Assembly: GCF_037325665.1 (NCBI RefSeq)
Contig: NC_090261.1
Coordinates: 30,180,182 to 30,244,181, forward strand
Length of the DNA stretch: 64,000 bases
Direction: 5' to 3'
Source of the DNA: Littorina saxatilis
Lineage: Eukaryota > Mollusca > Gastropoda > Littorinimorpha > Littorinidae
Shown here: one piece after another, positions 10,755 through 22,640 of the stretch
Position numbering within the stretch: position 1 is the stretch's first letter
Layout of the letters: each line of letters opens with the position of its first letter
Translations under genes and position numbers: made by a program
The notes under the pieces: model-generated
Databases searched by the model: none
What the model was told of the DNA's origin: nothing
The model's input: the letters and a program-made list of their open reading frames with translations, nothing else

Positions 10755-13700
10755 TCATGCAGCTTCTTCTGACTCCGCCTCTTCTGACTCCGCCTCTTCA
10801 TAGCGGACCTCTCGCACCAGTGTACCATCATGACTGCGGACCTTCAGAGTTGGTGGGTTGCCATTCTGGACTGTGAATCTCAAGTCTTCCATGGTTCCAG
10901 TTTCGCCGTTGGAAATGGATCTGACATTGTCGAGTCGGAAGTTCTGGAAGTCCTGCAAAGCCACGGTGTAGTTGCCTGTGCGAATGTAGAGCTGAGTGAT
11001 GTGCTGCTCGCTACGCGTCGTGTCTGTGGAAAGACAATCAATTTACTGTTAAGCTTTTTTTCTGTTGTTGTATGTTATTGCTGTAATTACCATTGGATCT
11101 GTCAGAGATGAGAGGAATTTCTCTTTTATTACTCCTGCTATATATATGAACTTCGCCAAAACATTATTGCAACAAATTTCGCACCCAAATCAGTAAAAGC
11201 ATTAATTCCCCTGTCATTTCATTAAACCTTTATATGCCACCGAGTTAAGGCCGTTCACTTGACTATCTGGATCACCTCTCGGATTAAAGATTTCTTTTAC
11301 TGGGATCACGTGACCGCCGCTCAAATAAGGTATGTACCCTCAAAATCGACTGGACAAAAACGGAAGGGCCCAATTAAAATTCGACCAAAAAAATCACAAT
11401 GGGCAAAACGTTGCACCTTTTACATGCGAGAAGAAAGCCAAATCAATTATCTACCCTGAACAGGTAGTTTTGTTTAGCTAGCTTGCGTATTTCGTGTGCT
11501 ATGCTATTCAGTCCTACAAATCCAGGTGTCGATCGCATGAGCGGTCAAAAACGAGACATTTTGCGTCAATTTTGAGGGATATCATGACAAAAAGCGCTGT
11601 ATTTCAGCAATGACTTGGAGGGACACGGGTCAACTTTATGTGAAGACCCAGAGTCGGAAGCCATATCCCACCCCCGTGTCACCACAATGGCACGTAAAAG
11701 ACCTCGGTCATTCTGACATACTGAAGCCGCAGATGGCTGATACCACCTAAACGCGCATACACTTGTGTATCTCATCAAAAGCCATGAGGGCGTAAAAACT
11801 AAAATTGTCATATAACCCGCCATAGGCTATCATGTCCTTAAGAGGCGAAATGTTTAGCCTGTCAAGTTCATAGACCTATATAGGTCCCAGGCCTGTTAGA
11901 CAGTAAGCACTGCATTCTCTCTTTCCTTTTTCGTATTTTTTGTCCATTTTTGTCCAGTCGCTTTTGAGGGTACCCTTAGTTTGAGAGGCGGTCACGTAAT
12001 CCCTGTAAACTAGAAATCTTTAATCCGAAAGGTGATCCAGATAGTCAAGTGAACGGCCTTAACTGGCATATACAATTTTTGAATGAAATGACAGGAGAAT
12101 TAATGCTTTTATTTGGGTGCAAAAGTTGTTGAAATAATTTTTTGGCGAAGTTTACTTCTGAGACGATCGTCGAGAGTACTGAAGCACGTACCATGTCTAA
12201 ATTCGTCCATAAAAAGCACTAATTTGCGTCATGAAAGAGGAGCAGAATTGTAACTGTTTATAGTTAATATTTGGTTTTTCTCTGCGTTCATCTATATTCA
12301 TAAATCTCTCAAAATAAACAGATCCTATTCAGGAAAAAGTTACAGAAATTACAAAAATCATAGCGTGCGCACAGCACCTTTGGAAATTGGCTCATATACT
12401 CACTTTTGGCATGACAAGTTTGACACATTTTATTTATTGTGACGCAGTAAACAGCACTAAGAGTCATGTGTACATGTCTTCTTTTTAACCAGACATGTTT
12501 TTTAAATCAATGAAAGTATTGACTTTTATAAACATGTTCATTCTGTCAACCTTCACTGAAGCACAAAGGGTCTAAGTCGACCAAAAGTGGTTGTTTTCCC
12601 TGTAGGCGCACTTCCTGTGGGCGTTTTTCTTGTATAAAGGGAATGCTACCACCGTAAACTAGTAAATGGTCAAGAAGAACAAATATGAATGCCGCTACTC
12701 ACCCGAACGAACCATTCCACTGAAGAAGTTCTCCGCCACAGTTGAAAGGGCGTAAGTAGTGGCGATTGAGGGAATGTTTGCCGCTGTGTAGACAACAGCC
12801 GCTTTAGCCCCAAGAACGAGCTTGCCGAGGACCCCAAACAGAAGACCGAGCCCGAGGAACCTTTTCTTTCGGCGGAGGCCGTGCTGGCCCGAGGCATACA
12901 GCGCCTGGTGTTGCTCCTGAAGCAGCTTTATTACAATGTGCTCGTCTGTTGATGAAAAAGATCGGACTTTAGGGCAGAATATACCTGCGCAGTTTCAGCG
13001 GCACAGACTACGCACTGCCTATTATTGATGCTGCGGTATGGATTATGACGAGTACTTGGCCTGTTTTCCTTTCACGCAATGGAGTGTAGCGGGCTGGGAT
13101 AATCTGCAGTGCGTCGTCTGTCCTGCTGAAGTTACATAGGTGAGCGCCAGGCCTTATGATCGTCACAGGCATAGCGCTTTTTCAGTGTGGAAACAGTTCT
13201 GGTCACTATACAGCTATTACAAGATCCGCCTAGGGTTTTTACATGGGATAAGATCATCCTTCCACTCAAATGTACTCACATGCCAAAATCAACACCATGA
13301 CTGCTTCCTCTGCACCGTTGGATTGGTTGGGAGGAGTTCATAAATACAGATATCTTAAAAAGCGACTGGTTTCTTTTTTTTTCCAAAATAGTTCATAAGT
13401 GTTTTTCCTCTGGTGCAAAACCGACAGGCACTGGCATATGAAATAACACACATGCAAGGCCTAATGGCAAATTATGGCTCCCAAATCAAACGTTAAGGTA
13501 TTATATTAGGCCTACTACACATTACATCAGACACAAACAAGATTTTCTTTTTGTTCTTCCTTTGCAGCTACAAAAATAAAACAATTACTGAATAGACCTA
13601 CTATCAAGAGAACTTAGTTGTTGAGATCATGCAACAATATTTAACATAAAAGGGGAAAAGAACGGAAGAGCCGGAAGAACTTGTAAAGACAGAGATAATG

Positions 13701-15710
13701 AGGAGAGGAGGGTGGGGGACGCCGTACACATTCGCAAATGTCTTTGATAAGGTCATTTATTTGAATGAACATTTAAAAAGTGATCAGAATTATTTTTATA
13801 AATTATTGTATTTTGATTAAAAAAAATGACAATTGGAAAATGTAAATATGGAAAGAAGTTACTAGATTTGTGTATTTTATTGGAGTTAGAGTTAAATATT
13901 AGAAGGAAGTTTGTAGTATAAATAGTTAATAGTTTCAAACAAAGAAAAGTAAAAAATAAAAAAATAAATAAAAAAAAAGACCAATGAAGAAGGATGCTCC
14001 CCGCCTGAAAAGAAAAAAAAAAGACCAATGAAGAAGGATGCTCCCCGCCTGAAAAGAAAAACAAGTCGCGTAAGGCGAAAATACAACATTTAGTCAGAGA
14101 CATAGATCTCTGATTTAGTCAAGTAGCTGTCGAACTCACAGAATGAACGCAATCAGGCAATGCAATTTTTCAGCAAGACCGTATACTCGTAGCATCGTCA
14201 GTCCACCGCTCATGGCAAAGGCAGTGAAATTGACAAGAAGAGCGGGGTAGTAGTTGCGCTGAGAAGGATAGCACACTTTTCTGTACCTCTCTTCGTTTTA
14301 ACTTTCTGAGCGTGTTTTTAATCCAAACATATCATATCTATATGTTTTTAGAATCAGGAACCGACAAGGAATAAGATGAAAGTGTTTTTAAATTGATTTG
14401 GACAATTTAATTTTGATAATAATTTTTATATTTTTAATTTTCAGTGCTTGTTTTTAATCCAAATATAACATATTTATATGTTTTTGGAATCAGAAAATGA
14501 TGGAGAATAAGATGAACGTAAATTTGGATCGTTTTATAAATTATTATTTTTTTTACAATTTTCAGATTTTTAATGACCAAAGTCATTAATTAATTTTTAA
14601 GCCACCAAGCTGAAATGCAATACCGAAGTCCGGGTTTCGTCGAAGATTACTTGACCAAAATTTCAACCAATTTGGTTAAAAAATGAGAGCGTGACAGTGC
14701 CGCCTCAACTTTCACGAAAAGCCGGATATGACGTCACCAAAGACATTTATCAAAAAAATGAAAAAAAACGTCCGGGGATATCATACCCAGGAACTCTCAT
14801 GTCAAATTTCATAAAGATCGGTCCAGTAGTTTAGTCTGAATCGCTCTACACACAGACACACACACGCACATACACCACGACCCTCGTCTGGATTCCCCCC
14901 TCTACGTTAAAGCATTTAGTCAAAACTTGACTAAATGTAAACAAGTCGCGTAAGGCGAAAATACAACATTTAGTCAAGTAGCTGTCGAACTCACAGAATG
15001 AAACTGAACGCAATGCAACGCAGCAAGACCGTATACTCGTAGCATCGTCAGTCCACCGCTCACGGCAAAGGCAGTGAAATTGACAAGAAGAGCGGGGGAG
15101 TAGTTGCGCTGAGAAGGATAGCACGCTCTTCTGTACCTCTCTTCGTTTTAACTTTCTGAGCGTGTTTTTAATCCAAACATATCATATCTATATGTTTTTG
15201 GAATCAGGAACCGACAAGGAATAAGATGAAAGTGTTTTTAAATTGATTTCGAAAATTTAATTTTGATAATAATTTTTATATATTTAATTTTCAGAGCTTG
15301 TTTTTAATCCAAATATAACATATTTATATGTTTTTGGAATCAGAAAATGATGAAGAATAAGATGAACGTAAATTTGGATCGTTTTATAAAAAATTTTTTT
15401 TTTTTACAATTTTCAGATTTTTAATGACCAAAGTCATTAATTAATTTTTAAGCCACCAAGCTGAAATGCAATACCGAAGTCCGGGCTTCGTCGAAGATTA
15501 CTTGACCAAAATTTCAACCAATTTGAAAATGAGGGCGTGACAGTGCCGCCTCAACTTTCACGAAAAGCCGGATATGACGTCATCAAAGACATTTATAAAA
15601 AAAATGAAAAAAACGTTCGGGGATTTCATACCCAGGAACTCTCATGTCAAATTTCATAAAGATCGGTCCAGTAGTTTAGTCTGAATCGCTCTACACACAC
15701 ACACAGACAG

Positions 15711-15742
<32 letters not shown>

Positions 15743-15821
15743 GCACGCACATACACCACGACCCTCGTCTCGATTCCCCCGTCTACGTTAAAACATTTAG
15801 TCAAAACTTGACTAAATGTAA

Positions 15822-15861
<40 letters not shown>

Positions 15862-18800
15862 CAACAAATATGGGTTGAAGTTATACCTGTATGCAACTGA
15901 GGTCACAAAATAAATGTTAAAAAGGTCATAATTCACTCACCAGCTTGTCTCAGAAATTTCGCGTCGTCTAGCAGCAACAACACCTCCAGGTCTTCATCGC
16001 TCAGGTCCTCGAATGGAATCTTCGCGAAGTTGTCCACAATGCCATCGTCCACATTTTCGCCCAGTTCATCGTTCCTTTCATCCGGGTTGTCCAAAAGCCG
16101 TCCGTCTTCTTCAGAATTTCCATTGCTATTGTCCAGCAGAGAGTGGCCGTGGGCACTAGTGGGGCTCCTATGTTGCAAAATCAATCATTTCTTGTGACAA
16201 ACACCAAATTTGGCATACATGTACAGTTTTATGTGCTTAACAAAACCTGATACAGAGCCACCGCGAAAAATTAAAAAATCGGTAGTTTTTATAACAAAAT
16301 TCAAAATGGCCGCCAGTAAAAACGGTTGGGTATGTTAGGCACATTTCATTTCATGTGACAAACACCAAATTTGGTATAAATGTATGGTTTTATGTGCTTA
16401 ACAAAACCTGACACAGAGGAACCAAGAAAAATTTAAAAATCAGTAGTTTAAAAAATAATCAAAATGGCCGCCTGTGAAAAAGGTATTCAGGCGTATTTGA
16501 TGCTACAAGTCATTCTCTTGCAATAGAAACTAACAGAAACAATTGTTAAAACATAACAATACATGTATACATGATCAATGGTGCAGCGATTGGTTGGACG
16601 GCGTGGGTGACAGGGTTGAAGAATCGTTGGCTTACCTAACCTGTGCCAACAAAAAACTATCGCACAAATGTTCGTACCAAAACGAAAACATTTATTCCTG
16701 TGCCATTTTATTCCATTTGTCTATGCTATTAAGGGCACACAACGTGGCTATCTGGAACTCTTTTGATATAAAAGATTGAATTTACATGGGTTATGTGACC
16801 GCCGCCTAAATAAGGGTACCCAAAAAATCAAATTGATAAAAATGAAAGGTATAATAATGACATAACACTAAAAAGTATTCATCCTGTTCTGGATAGATTT
16901 TTGACTTTTTAATGGGTACCTAAAGTTGTGATCACATCCCCTTTGCCACGTTAAGGGTACCCTTATTTGGCGGCGGTCATGTGACCCCTGTAACTAAATC
17001 TTCTTTTATCTGAAAGATGTGCCATTTGTGAGAGCCTTTACTGGCATAAAAAGTTTGAATAAAATGATACGGGAATGAATGTTTGAGTTGGGGTACGAAA
17101 ATGGGTGCAATAATATTTTTACACAGAACTTTAATTTGCTGATTTTCACAGGCATGCAAGCACAGCTGCAGAGAGCAGAGCTCTTCAGTCCTTCTTTGCA
17201 GCATTTGCAGCGTTTTGTTGTACAGCACTTCCACACTTCATGCGTTCTCAGCACATGCTGGATACCTCTTGAAGGCTCGTCCAAAATAACTCCCACTTTC
17301 CAGCCTTGGACTGCCAGCCCCCCAATTATTGGTGTTGGGTTGTTTGCCTGATTGTATATTTACTGACGTAGTCTAATTGGTAGATTGCTCTTCTCAAACT
17401 CATGTCCTGCAACAGCACGTTACTTGTAAGGGTGTTTTGGGGAATTTGGCAGCGCTTTTGACTGAAGAGGTACCTTCTAGCACTGTTCACACCCAGGAAG
17501 TTTGGTTTTGTCCTGCAGAAGTACCACAAAATGCTCTTGAACTGACCTGTCAGTAGTACTTAGCTCTCAAAGAAGAGCAGACAACCTGAGGAAAGATTGT
17601 GTGATGTCTACTAATGCATGCCATACTTGTCAAGCCCGGCCAATACCACCGAAGAACAACACAGTATCACAGTCTGTAAAACTGTGAAACATGGGCAGGC
17701 AGGGTGACTTCTCGGGGCCAATGGCTTTGGCAATGTGGTGAGCAAAAAATGGCTGAATCCTTTTCCATAGCGATGCACACTTCATAAGCAGAAAACTGAA
17801 ATCAGCTGGGATGAGAAGCAGACCGTCTTAGATGTCTGGCCTCCTCTAAATCCATGGTGTAGGAAATCCACCTGGGGTACCCTTCATACAAAAGCTGAAA
17901 AGTGACAATTTTATTTGAATAATGTTTACTATCTCAGAGAGTTAGCCAAAGTCTTCACACAAAAGATAAAATGCAAAAATTGTATTTTAACTATTTGTAT
18001 AATTCTTACTATTTAAGGTCAATACAAAAAAACTGTTTCCAGTTACCCAACTGATTCTTAATTAAATCTTGCTGGCCGCTACATTCATTAGAATTCTAAC
18101 AGTCGCTTACAGAATGTTGACCCTTGTGAGGGTATGGTAAACCCACCAAATTCACAGAGGTAGCTTACGCATATGTGTGCATACTTGTTAATTATCAAAA
18201 AAAAGATGCAAACTGTTCAGCTACTCTGGAGGTATCAGGTACCAACCTTGATAGTAATGGTGAAATCAGCTCGTCTGTGTGGCACCGGCAGAATTGCTCA
18301 TAATGTATTCACGCAGTACTCTTGTTCTCAGGAACCCGCATGTGGTGTAACCCTCAGTTGTATATTCTGTTAAAATAAAATGCACATCAATGCACGGTCA
18401 ACCTAAATTAAGTAAAAGGTTGAGAAAAAAGTAACACACCAAAATCGTAACAGTGTTGAGACTCAGACTCAGAGAGAGGTACCACTTTTTTCAAAACCAC
18501 TCATTTCTCATTTCATTAGCACATAAGCTTATTGCATATTTTTGTCTTTTAGCTATCATCTTTGAAAGTTTGATCACAAGACCGTAGAGACATGGGGAAT
18601 GGTCCCCCCCCCTCCCCCCAAGCTGGCCCTCCTACTAGTTAGTACATGTCATTGTCACTGTGGCCTACTCACTCTAAGTCACTCCCCCTCCCCCCTCAGT
18701 TTTTTTAGAAACTTATGGAAGTCAAGTCCTTTATAATAGGCAGGACTAATTATCATGCCTTGAACAATCTCTGTCTCCTTGCCTTTTATTCAAAGTTCTT

Positions 18801-19501
18801 TTAACTTGTCCAAAATCATGTGGGTGGCGAGCATGGTTTTCTTTCATTCAATCAACAGATAGATCTAGATCTATCACAATCCAGTTTCAGCAAGATTTGA
18901 AAGTGTGCAGCATTTCAGCGCTTCAGCCGATCAAAAACAGACCCGAGGGGACAAATAAAGATTATAATGACGTGAAATTGGTGAATTAAAGGGTAATCTT
19001 AAAAACTTACCCTCACAAACGTTGTTTTCGCTCAATCAAAACACGCATTGGTACGGAGGCCGCCATCTTGAATTTTCTAGCTGCGGATATATACTTTTCT
19101 AAAAAAAATATAAAACTAAATGACAGAACACAAAAGTACCCATGAAAATATTTATTTCATGTATATATTATCACCAGACAACTTCTGGTGCATTGTTAAT
19201 AATTGAAGTTTACATTTGCTGAGTTGGAAATGTTTACTGCTGATGGCTTTTGGTATGAAAATCGTCTGCTGTAGGTGCAGCCTTTTATTCATTATTATAA
19301 ACACAAAAATCAATTTCTGAAGTGGCTCTGTATCTGAAATCATTTAAAACATCATAAGGAACAATATCACGAAGTATGATGTTTGTCACAAGATGTGATT
19401 AATTGTTGAGTGATTCTGCAACATAGGAGCCCCACTACACCGCTGTAAGACAGCAGCAGCAGCGCTCCCAACAATGACAACAGCAACAGCCTCTTGACCA
19501 T
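10755..19501 (-). CDS. Unrecognised secreted/membrane protein; signal exon split by a transposon
   Basis: I do not recognise this family. The coding pieces are 19501-19441 (ATG and signal peptide), 16153-15941, 12945-12703 and 11023-10755 (stop TGA). The last three join with good GT/AG sites and compatible phases. The first two are parts of one exon separated by a TIR transposon at 16157-19437, flanked by a CAC duplication (GTG on the coding strand). Counting one duplication copy once gives a single open frame of 262 residues. Residues 1-20 form a signal peptide (MVKRLLLLSLLGALLLLSYS). Residues 27-92 are acidic (FEDLSDEDLEVLLLLDD). RRKKR at 117-121 is a furin-like site, followed by a glycine-rich hydrophobic stretch (FLGLGLLFGVLGKLVLGA) to about 160. 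The tail is soluble with an acidic (EEAES)n end, and no cysteine is present. How the split exon is spliced is unclear: the element tips offer GT and AG, but the simple pairing shifts the frame. The allele may therefore be disrupted, or it may use other sites. Confidence 0.65.
11150..12151. mobile_element. Palindromic MITE (GACCGCCGC family) with nested SINE fragment
   Basis: The arms at about 11150-11350 and 11945-12151 are inverted copies of each other (GGCCGTTCACTTGACTATCT against its inverse, and GTGACCGCC..CTCAAA). The arms are near 190 bp and the whole is about 1.0 kb. A headless SINE body (11613-11760, GACACGGGTCAAC through GGCACGTAAAAGACC) is inserted between them. A second member is at 16645-17126, and a single arm is at about 58238-58365 in the first ATXN3 intron. 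The element lies in the last intron of the secreted-protein gene. Confidence 0.75.
13973..14057. repeat. 42 bp tandem duplication
   Basis: Two adjacent copies of AAAAAGACCAATGAAGAAGG followed by ATGCTCCCCGCCTGAAAAG lie directly before a dispersed-element copy. The rest of 13344-13972, an intron of the secreted-protein gene, holds nothing recognisable. Confidence 0.9.
14061..14939 (+). mobile_element. Dispersed microsatellite-carrying element, forward copy
   Basis: This is a full copy. It runs from the 5' end ACAAGTCGCGTAAGGCG through an AT-rich body with two TATATGTTTTT.GAATCAG repeats, the conserved GATATGACGTCA segment and GATCGGTCCAGTAGTTTAGT, to a short (AC)n tract near 14853. It ends in the hairpin ACATTTAGTCAA..TTGACTAAATGT. 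ACATTTAGTCA also occurs near the 5' end, so the ends share a subterminal inverted word. The copy abuts the next one head to tail with no spacer. Confidence 0.9.
14940..15823 (+). mobile_element. Dispersed microsatellite-carrying element, tandem second copy
   Basis: The copy starts at the base after the previous one ends (CTAAATGTAA|ACAAGTCGCG). It has the same order of blocks, but the internal (AC)n tract is expanded (about 15694-15738), and an (AG)n run follows the end. The direct head-to-tail junction is the kind of product expected from rolling-circle or replication-slippage amplification. Confidence 0.9.
16645..17126. mobile_element. Palindromic MITE (GACCGCCGC family), nested copy
   Basis: The arms at about 16645-16827 and 16960-17126 are inverted (TGTGACCGCCGCCTAAATAA against TTATTTGGCGGCGGTCATGTG). 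They share the outer GTACC..AACATTCATTCC and GCCAGTAAAGGC-like blocks with the 11150-12151 element. It is inserted in the 3.3 kb transposon and is therefore younger than that insertion. Confidence 0.75.
17127..17690 (-). pseudogene. Degenerate transposase-like ORF with cysteine-rich motif
   Basis: On the minus strand, fragments in different frames read FTDCDTVLFFGG near 17665, then ARRYLFSQK...NVLLQDMSLRRAIYQLDYV at about 17350-17460, then VWKCCTTKRCKCCKEG with a trailing ALCSC at about 17160-17240. This order (TGCDT-like word, RRA.YQ block, CxC-rich motif) is what I recall from a family of invertebrate transposon proteins. The frame is broken several times and cannot encode a working enzyme. 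Confidence 0.5.
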
Positions 19502-20299
19502 GGTGCTGGTAACGTAGGTGTGGTTTTTGTAATAAATACAAGCTGTATTGAAGACGTATGAAATACGAAGCCCTGGGTTCGGCAGACAGACACTTGAGGA
19601 ACGTCCGAAAGATCCGCGAGTCCCTGAGATTGCAGCGGGAGATTTGTTGACACCGAAGAACTGCTCGTTGCAAATCAAAAGAAAAGCTTTTCAAACTGTG
19701 CTTGCTTTGCTTGCTCTGCAGTTCCCTAGACGTAGGGCAGGAGTGTTTGGTCTAAGCCTGTTGAGACGCAACTGGTCTGGTTTGTGCGGCTTCTCTTATT
19801 TAACGTATTTTGGGCATCCGGAGCTGATTACTGCGCAATTTGCAATCCCAGTTTCTTAGAACTCAACCATTCTCAAAAATAGGATGCAATCGCGATATAT
19901 CCGAGTCAGAATTGATATGACGCAAACTGTTGCTGGCACGCCGGATCTGACATAGTACTTACGGGTTTTCACCACAAGAGCCGCTGTTCTTTCTGCGAAC
20001 AATTCTGTATCAGGTTTCGTTCAAGATGCATCAGTCCTTGCACATTTTTTCAGAAATCAAATGTCTTTTTGTCCTTCTTTCTTTACATTCATGTAGTCAG
20101 TATTTGACCGAGTAGGCCTACAGTGTATTCCGGTCGACTGGCAATGAGAGGGTGTATGTGTGTCTGTTTGTGTGTGTACAAATGTTCGCATAGAACTGCT
20201 GGACAGATCACAATGATATTTTGCATGTGAATTCTTCCAGACATTTATCTAATTTATTTTACATACCTAGTTGTATACCCTTGTGAAAGAATCGGGTTT

Positions 20300-20823
20300 C
20301 AGGGGTGGGACTCTCTTGTGATGAAAAACGAGGAAATCACTTTTTTCCCCCGACATTTTTTTAAATGGTACATTAACATCTGTGCAATCTGGTGCATTCT
20401 GAGACTAAAATTCAACTCGTTTGGATCAGGTAAAAACGACATTCTCCTCACCCCCCCCCCCCCTCCCCCCCCCCAAAAAAAACAAAACCCACCCAAACAA
20501 ACAACACACTTTCACACAACAATGGTAACATTGTAATGGTGCATATTTACGTAATGAACCATGTATTCATAATCCAATACTGGCAATAGTATAATCCAAG
20601 TGACGCCCCAATGCATTGAAACTCAAAATGACTATTAGTTATCAGTCAGCACAATTTAACTCTCAAGCCTCCAGTGTTCTGTTCCATCTTCACTTCTCTC
20701 CATATCATTCAGTCAACAAGTTATAAATACTGTGATGAAATGCATGGGACGCGGAAAAATAGATTACCCCAGCGGAATTCGTAAGTTGTGTCCGCGGAAA
20801 TTCGCGGAAAAGTCCCACCCCTG
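20300..20823. mobile_element. CAGGGGTGGGAC-tipped MITE, 5 bp TSD
   Basis: The tips CAGGGGTGGGACT and AGTCCCACCCCTG are flanked by GGTTT (20295-20299 and 20824-20828). It contains ATCTGTGCAATCTGGTGCAT, a word also found near 52132, and a poly-C run at 20452-20474. It is non-coding. Upstream, 19502-20294 holds the 5' flank of the secreted-protein gene and nothing else recognised. From 20829 to 21291 I see nothing. Confidence 0.8.
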
Positions 20824-21291
20824 GGTTTGATATGCGATTGCTGTTGCCTTCGGTTAAGTTCTAAAACAGAACAATATTCAATCACTATGTGCACTGGTAT
20901 GTGACGACTTCGGACTTAATAGATAGCTATAATAAGTGTTACAATTATATGCCTAAAATCCCTCAAATCAGTCCATACATATGTTACTGTCAGTCGCCGG
21001 GCTAGGGGGATGCATTTAACTCGTGCAGCATTCAAAAAAATGAAATAAGGGACACGCGGATATATGCTCCCAAGAATGTGGATGTTAAATTACCTTCTCA
21101 TTCCCTTTAGCGCGATTTTAGTGAAACGGTTATCTTTATTTTGAGCAAATGTTCAATTCAACCCAAACAAAACTATATATTTTCTGATACAGGAAGTAAT
21201 AAGGAATACAATAATATCACTTGTGTGTTTAATTTCAAGTGCCAATTTTTAAAAAGTGACAAAATAATCGAACTTTGAATTAACATTTAAA

Positions 21292-22054
21292 ACAAGTCGC
21301 GCAAGGCGAAAATACAACATTTAGTCAAGTAGCTGTCGAACTCACAGAATGAAACTGAACGCAATGCAATGTTTCAGCAAGACCGTATACTAGTCGTAGC
21401 ATCGTCAGTCCATCGCTCATGCTCATGGCAAAGGCAGTGAAATTGACAAGAAGAGCGGTTTAGTAGTTGCGCTGAGAAGGATAGCACGCTTTACTGTACC
21501 TCTCTTCGTTTTAACTTTCTGAGCGTGTTTTTAATCCAAACATAGCATATCTATATGTTTTTGGAATCAGGAACCGACAAGGCATAAGATGAAAGTGTTT
21601 TTAAATTGATTTGGAATATTTAATTTTGATAATAATTTTTATATTTTTAATTTTTAGAGCTTGTTTTTAATCCAAATATAACATATTTATATGTTTTTGG
21701 AATCAGAAAATGATGGAGAATAAGATAAACGTAAATGTGAATCGTTTTATAAAAAAAAATTTTTTTTACAATGTTCAGATTTTTAATGACCAAAGTCATT
21801 AATTAATTTTGAAGCCACCACGCTGAAATGCAATACCGAAGTCCGGGCTTCGTCGAAGACTACTTGACCAAAATTGCAACCAATTTGGTTGATAAATGAG
21901 AGCGTGAGAGTGCTGCCTCAACTTTCACGAAAAGCCGGATATGACGTCATCTAAGACATTTATCGAAAAAATGAAAAACGCGTCTGGGGATATCATACCC
22001 AGGAACTCTCATGTCAAATTTCATAAAGATCGGTCCAGTAGTTTAGTCTGAATC

Positions 22055-22103
<49 letters not shown>
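21292..22103 (+). mobile_element. Dispersed microsatellite-carrying element, truncated at its (CA)n
   Basis: A forward copy begins at ACAAGTCGCGCAAGGCG. It keeps all blocks up to the (CA)n tract at about 22061-22103, where it stops; the 3' hairpin is missing. The unrelated sequence after it (22104-22560) is AT-rich, with TTGTTTG-type repeats and no gene. Loss of the end exactly at the microsatellite suggests breakage or recombination there. Confidence 0.85.
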
Positions 22104-22107
<4 letters not shown>

Positions 22108-22571
22108 GGACGAGGAGCACCTTAGGTACCGTTCATACGCAGACGGATCTGTGTGACTTCTGTACGTACGAAATCCACATTAGGTACCGTTTGGCTATAC
22201 ACAGTACGGACGAAGGCGTTAAGTACCTGTTTCCTATACACACTGATGGTTGTGTATAGTGTCAGTAAAGTGTGAATAGGTGAGGATGGAACTTTAACCG
22301 TCGATCACTTTACATGTGTAACCTTAATTAATATGTTGCATGTTTTGCTTTTGATTTGTATGTTGCTTACTTTGTCATGTTGTTGTTTATGTTTATTTGC
22401 TTGTTTGCTTACTTGTCGATTGTTTGCTGGTTTGTTCGTTTACTTTGTTTATTTGTCATGTTGCTTTACTTGTTTATCATTTATTAGACATTTGTATTAG
22501 AAGTAAGGACCGGTTGTAAGAAAAGGCGTCACCTTAAACCTCTATCCTTGAAAAATAAAGTTCCATCATCA

Positions 22572-22572
<1 letters not shown>

Positions 22573-22632
<60 letters not shown>
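22573..22632. repeat. (TC)n microsatellite
   Basis: About 30 uninterrupted CT dinucleotides directly precede the hairpin tip of a reverse dispersed-element copy. Confidence 0.95.

Positions 22633-22636
<4 letters not shown>

Positions 22637-22640
<4 letters not shown>

Larger units (their letters stand above)
16157..19437. mobile_element. 3.3 kb TIR DNA transposon inside the signal-peptide exon
   Basis: The tips TAGTGGGGCTCCTATGTTGC (16157) and the exact inverse (to 19437) continue as imperfect TIRs for at least 60 bp. Inverted similarity runs further in (GATACAGAGCCAC near 16250 against GTGGCTCTGTATC near 19328, and AAAATGGCCGCC words). The flanking 3 bp duplication is CAC at 16154-16156 and 19438-19440. 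A near-tandem copy of the left subterminal block (TTGTGACAAACACCAAATTT) occurs at about 16206 and 16355. A degenerate minus-strand transposase-like region lies inside, along with a younger MITE (16645-17126). The superfamily is not settled. The TSD length would allow CACTA/EnSpm or Harbinger. Confidence 0.85.

Noticed and set aside
16157-19437. Assignment of the 3.3 kb element to CACTA because CACTA letters occur at its left border
   Set aside because: The CAC is the target duplication, and the inverted tips themselves start TAGTGGGG. The right border reads CCCCACTA|CAC, so the CACTA resemblance may be partly chance.
16157-19437. The element as a well-behaved in-frame intron using its tip GT and AG
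   Set aside because: Using GTGTAG as donor and CACTAG as acceptor removes one base too many for the frame, and no phase-matched strong donor was found nearby. The splicing claim is therefore left open.
19548-19859. 103-codon open frame on the plus strand upstream of the secreted-protein gene
   Set aside because: No recognisable domain or splice context. It lies antisense to the probable 5' UTR and promoter.
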